From Paraspadella gotoi (lineage: Eukaryota > Chaetognatha), in assembly GCA_051294375.1 (NCBI GenBank), contig CM119268.1, positions 22,881,427 through 22,945,426 of the forward strand: a stretch of 64,000 nucleotides of DNA, in the 5' to 3' direction. This document shows positions 61,501 through 64,000 of this stretch, in pieces. Made by a program: the position numbers and the translations under genes. Position 1 is the stretch's first letter; each line of letters starts with the position of its first letter. The notes beneath the pieces were generated by a model. The model had not been told where the DNA came from, made no database searches, and saw only the letters and a list, made by a program, of their open reading frames with translations.

Positions 61501-61794
61501 GTCGATCGCGCCACCTTCACGCCGCCTTGCTCCTTCTCCGCCGCCTTCGCCGACGAATATCCCGCCGCCTACTATTCGCGCAAATGGGCGGAGATGGTGG
61601 CGGCCGACGCTTGGACCGAGTTCGAGGAGCGAGGATTCGATCCGGACGACGAAGAGACGATGGGCGTGGCGAGGAAGTTCAAGGCCACGTTTTTAGCCTC
61701 GGGGGGCGGGGCGCACTCGACGGAAGTGTTCAGGAGGTTCAAAGGGAACGATCCGTCGACGGACGCGATGTTGAAGAAATACGGGTTGATGTGA
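55600..61794 (+). CDS. M3-family (oligopeptidase A-like) protein lacking the active site
   Basis: M3 peptidases are zinc enzymes that trim short peptides in the cytosol or mitochondria. Eleven exons (first 55600-55781, last 61214-61794) join in frame to 726 aa, normal for the family. The Arg/Ala-rich N-terminus (SSLAARRLLWRR) looks like a mitochondrial presequence. Family landmarks are RPDSLPAFSEITPE, IANLLGFKNFASMSQETKM and LTFAELNDLF. Where active members have HEFGH, this protein has FEMGM (514-518), so both zinc His are lost and only the central Glu remains. The third ligand Glu, in WDAVELPSQ, is Asp 544 (WDAVDVPG). In the H-x-x-A-G-G-Y-x(3)-Y-Y-x-Y block the His is Ala 643, GG is DE and the last Tyr is Arg 656. 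The frame is otherwise intact. Intron 5 has a GC donor. Introns 3, 5 and 9 carry R1 repeats; intron 9 is 2.2 kb. Confidence 0.9.
56478..56655 (+). repeat. R1 repeat, diverged copy (M3-gene intron 3)
   Basis: GGGAAGGCCAGGTGCTGAGA, GTGAAAGTTTTTATTTAAAG, CTTGCATGGTCCTGATATGT, TTACTTGTTACC, GAAGCCTGTCTAATGTCAGG and CAAGAAAGCTTATTTATTA track the R1 consensus with many substitutions. Confidence 0.6.
57340..57385 (+). repeat. Module M (shared with 59116-59172)
   Basis: TTGTATTTTGATGCTGGGCG, GAGTACAATATAG and TATTCCCCGATCTAATACAA recur at 59116-59172. Here the module precedes an R1 copy; there it follows one. Confidence 0.7.
57390..57650 (+). repeat. R1 repeat, near full copy (M3-gene intron 5)
   Basis: GGGAGTGGTATTTTCATACA, AGGAAGCCAGGTACTCTGGG, GCAGGGACCTGCTATGTCAT, TTGTAAGAGTGATTGGAAGC and ATTGAATGAATGGATAATTT, then ATATTGGTTGTTCCCATTTC. 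Confidence 0.8.
58494..58572 (+). repeat. 26-bp tandem repeat in M3-gene intron 8
   Basis: Three units of GTGTGGTGGACGGTTGTGGT plus GAAAAA or GGAAAAA in the 142-bp intron 58468-58609. Confidence 0.95.
58976..59105 (+). repeat. R1 repeat, 3' half (M3-gene intron 9)
   Basis: TATCTTGTAAGAGTGATGGA, GGCTTAAACCACAAAGCCTG, GTCAGGGGCAAGATAGCTTA and TTATTAAATAAATGGATAAT, ending in the perfect palindrome ATTGGTTGTACCAAT at 59086-59100. Confidence 0.8.
59116..59172 (+). repeat. Module M, second copy
   Basis: TTGTATTTTGATGCTAATGC, GGAGTACAATAAGTATTCCC and CGATCTAATACAA, nearly identical to 57340-57385. Confidence 0.7.
60535..60792 (+). repeat. R1 repeat, full copy (M3-gene intron 9)
   Basis: The most complete copy, about 250 bp: GGGAGTGGTCTTTTCATACA, TTGATAGGGAAGCCAGGTAC, AAACGGGACTGTGAGAGAGT, CAGGGACCTGCTATGGCATT, GAGTGATGGAGGCCTTAAAC, CCAAAGTCAGGGGCAAGATA and the palindrome ATTGGTTGTACCAAT at 60770-60784. 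Confidence 0.85.
60795..60891 (+). repeat. Octamer repeat (R2), copy 12
   Basis: AATCAAAATACGACAATATG with the exact octamer at 60844-60851, AGATTAAAGGACTAAAAATC and GATCTTATCCTAG. It ends at the acceptor of exon 10 of the M3 homologue and directly follows an R1 copy. Confidence 0.65.
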
Positions 61795-62079
61795 CGGGAG
61801 AGATGAGATGATGGGGTAAACAATGCTTAGTGCAATTCTATTCGAGTTCCCTCTCCCCCCCCCCAAATCTCATTAAAGTGATTATTTAAAATTGCGAAAA
61901 ACGTTTCACTGTGATCAAGAGTTCGCTTCGTTTTTATCGGAATTAGCTAAATTCGAGTTCCCAGTTCTTCGCCGTTACGTTGTTCCTGTTTTTTTAAGGG
62001 GAGAGAGAGGTGGTGGATTAAAATGTGAATAGCTGGATGTTAAGTTGACTCCGTCGAGAACGATCTCCGCGACGTCGTC

Positions 62080-62544
62080 ATGGCAACCGACATGTCTCCC
62101 GACGACACATCCCCACTCTCCACCTCCCTCCACGGCCGCTGGACTCTCTCTTCCCGCGACAACGTGGACGCTTTCCTCGCTTGTCGCGGCGTCTCATGGT
62201 TCGTCCGCGCCGCCGTCCTCTCTCTCCGCGCCGACCTCGAATTCTCTCCCGGCGAAGGACCCGACTCGATGCTGAAACGAACCCACTCGGCGCTGGGCCT
62301 GCGTCAGGAGACCCTTCCCTGTCCCGGCGTCTACGAGCCGACCAAGACTCTCTCGGGTCGACCCGAAGTCGGCGCCGTGTTCTTCGAGGACGGAGCGGTG
62401 GTGCAGAGGATGTCGTCGAAAGAGAGCGGGGAGGTGGTGGCGAGGGTGGAGCGGAGGGTGCTCCAAGATCGGCTGCACGTGACTTTCAAGTGTGGGGACA
62501 TCGTCGCCACTGAGGTTTACGAAAGAGTCGGACAAACAGTCTAG
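62080..62544 (+). CDS. Intracellular fatty-acid-binding-like protein
   Basis: A 154-aa single-exon frame. GRWTLSSRDNVDAFLACRGV near the N-terminus follows the FABP opening pattern (G-x-W-x-L-x2-S-x-N-x-D-x-F-x2-x-GV), and the C-terminus DIVATEVYERVGQ resembles the last strand of FABP/CRABP (V-x-x-x-R-x-Y-E). The middle is strand-rich with Glu/Thr/Val alternation. These proteins are small cytosolic beta barrels that carry fatty acids or retinoids. Length is slightly above the usual 130-135. Typical FABP genes have three introns, and this one has none. It lies 285 bp after the M3 homologue and 212 bp before the glycosyltransferase. ATTAAA at 61872-61877 is the likely poly(A) signal of the preceding gene. 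The match is by motif only, so another lipocalin-like fold is possible. Confidence 0.65.
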   Translation: MATDMSPDDTSPLSTSLHGRWTLSSRDNVDAFLACRGVSWFVRAAVLSLRADLEFSPGEGPDSMLKRTHSALGLRQETLPCPGVYEPTKTLSGRPEVGAVFFEDGAVVQRMSSKESGEVVARVERRVLQDRLHVTFKCGDIVATEVYERVGQTV

Positions 62545-62756
62545 TCTTTTTTTTTGGGGGGGGGGCTTTTTGGAGGTTATACAAATGTTTTTTGGTTCTA
62601 AAAATTATAAAACTTTATTTTTTAGAGACTACTCCACCAGAAATATTATGAATAGACGTGTTTTTTAGAATAATCCTGTGGATTTCACTCTCTCTCTCTC
62701 TCTCGATTAAATGAAGCACGCAGCTGACAAGGCTTCGAAGCTATGAATTGAGAAAG

Positions 62757-64000
62757 ATGGATTGGTACAGAGTTTCACGTTTAAAGCGATCCACGTTCCG
62801 AAATTTGGAAAGAGTGACCTTTCGCCGATTATTCTCCCTCGCTCTTCTCTTCCTCATCTTCTTCCTCCTCTGGCGCCGACTTTTTCCAGAGCGGCGCCCT
62901 CTCCTTCGCTTGGACGCGGCGTCGCGGCGTCTTTCACTTGCGCGCCTCAACGCCTTTTCGCGCCGCGACGTCTCCGGCGCTTACGTCATCGTCGACGATC
63001 TGACGACGGCGCTGCCCTCTATTTTCAAAAACGACGACGACGACGCTAACAACCTCCGAAAAAGCAACGTACCTTACCTCCTCACTCTGGCGACCCAGAC
63101 TTCCGTCTCTAATCTGCGACGCGCGTTGACGCTCTCTCGTCGATGGACCGGCGCCGTCTCCGTTGCCGTTTTCGCCGCCGACGCCAACGACGTGGCGTCG
63201 TCGGTCGGCGTCGTTCGTATCTTGACTCAATGCGGCGTCGGAATCGAGCGTCGATTCAAATTTCATTTGGTTTTCGCCGGTTCGGAATTTCCGGACGAGG
63301 AGTGGGAAGTTCCGGAAATTCCGGAAGAGACGAATTGCGACGGGGCGGATGCGTTTTTGAAGCGGGTTTTTTGGAAGAGGAAAAACTACGCGGAGAATGG
63401 TGAGTCGCAAAAATCCTGAGATCCTGAGAATCCCGAGGGAAGGAAATAATTTATTTATTAATACAATATTTATTTATTTATTAAATAAGCTATCTTGCCA
63501 CTGACTATATAGTGGGTTTATTAACATTCAGATAAACTAAATCTGAAGGGTGGATTTTTTTTTCTATCTCAATGATCTTTTGTTTCGATCGTTAAGTAAT
63601 AAATGCTTGGTGATATAATTTCAAGTCATTAGTTAAATGTTAGAGCCTTAAATACTCCTTCTCTCCAGCCCCATCCCAGTCTCCATCAAACCCTTACCCC
63701 ATCCCTTACCCCGTCAACCTTCTTCGCAACGTCGCTCTCTCCAACGTCGCCTCTCCCTTTGTCTGCGTCATCGACGTCGATCTTCTTCCTTCTCTCGATC
63801 TCGAGCGAAGATTCGAGGAGCTCATCGCGCCGGGCGAGCGGGCGCGGTCCGCGCGAGTCGGCGCCGCTCTAGAGTGGCGCCGATATCCGCCGTCGCCGGA
63901 GAATCTCGTCTACGTCCTGCCCGCCTACGAGATGGACGAGGGGGAGGAAGTGCCGGAGACGAAGAGGGCGCTGATGTCGATGAGGAAGGAGCGAAGAGTG
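62757..64000 (+). CDS. B4GAT1-like: Type II Golgi glycosyltransferase, GT49 family (B4GAT1-like), 3' truncated by window end
   Basis: Exon 1 is 62757-63399 and exon 2 runs from 63669 past the end of the window. A basic N-terminal tail is followed by one transmembrane segment (about 25-42, FSLALLFLIFFLLW) and then a luminal part, the layout of Golgi type II enzymes. NPYPIPYPVNLLRNVALSN is the family's YPxNxLRNxA block and VIDVDLLPS (residues about 249-257) holds the DxD metal-binding motif; VLPAYEM follows as in B4GAT1 and the second domain of LARGE. B4GAT1 adds glucuronic acid to xylose on alpha-dystroglycan to prime matriglycan. The N-terminal stem is short and Arg-rich, unlike LARGE, which has a GT8 domain first. 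Intron 1 (63400-63668) has an R1 fragment. Confidence 0.82.
63445..63515 (-). repeat. R1 repeat fragment (GT49 intron 1)
   Basis: TTATTTATTAAATAAGCTAT then CTTGCCACTGACTATA match the inverted 3' part of R1. Confidence 0.5.

Overview
The window looks like nuclear DNA of a small-genome invertebrate animal. Genes have GC-rich exons, short AT-rich GT-AG introns (about 40-400 bp in most cases) and short intergenic gaps. The gene content is metazoan: core-binding factor beta, YY1 with its Polycomb-recruiting segment, a GCKIII kinase, a Ly6/uPAR-type GPI protein and a GT49 glucuronyltransferase. An alternative NADH dehydrogenase (NDH-2) is also present; vertebrates have lost it, while sponges, cnidarians, placozoans and some invertebrate bilaterians keep it. 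A sponge or other early-branching animal fits best, but the sequence alone does not fix the taxon.

Layout. A small unknown gene lies on the minus strand at 142-471. After it come 17 consecutive genes, all on the plus strand: a two-finger zinc protein (946-1976), O-GlcNAc transferase OGT (3370-9723, 20 exons), condensin subunit NCAPG (11238-17780), an STK24/25/26 kinase (18164-21969), a three-RRM protein (22985-24700, one exon), theta-type glutathione S-transferase (25260-26493), a Gln-rich six-finger transcription factor (26965-30333), NDH-2 (31628-34962), a RING-H2 ubiquitin ligase (35646-38562), CBFB (39097-41582), YY1 (43721-47303), PIH1D1 (48254-50162), SRSF3-like splicing factor (50539-52817), a Ly6-type protein (53804-54884), an M3-family peptidase homologue (55600-61794), a fatty-acid-binding-like protein (62080-62544) and a B4GAT1-like glycosyltransferase running off the end (62757-64000). 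Exon models were built by hand from splice sites, reading frame and family similarity. All complete multi-exon models keep frame except NCAPG and YY1, each of which needs one single-base correction.

The genes do not form one pathway. They are housekeeping and regulatory genes: nutrient-linked protein glycosylation, chromosome condensation, kinase signalling, mitochondrial electron transport, protein turnover, transcription, R2TP chaperoning and splicing. Chromatin and transcription regulators (CBFB, YY1, the six-finger protein) and RNA regulators (three-RRM protein, SRSF3) are well represented.

The most notable points are: (1) the M3 peptidase homologue is an intact 11-exon gene that has lost all three zinc ligands and other catalytic residues, so it is a likely pseudoenzyme; (2) several short dispersed repeat families, one carrying the octamer ATGCAAAT, occur only inside introns here; (3) two SINE-like families share a central block, and one has clear tRNA-type A and B boxes; (4) a 1.26-kb Tc1/mariner-like non-autonomous element contains a large nested palindrome; (5) two GC-AG introns share the same donor AG|GCGAG; (6) the unbroken same-strand run of 17 genes.
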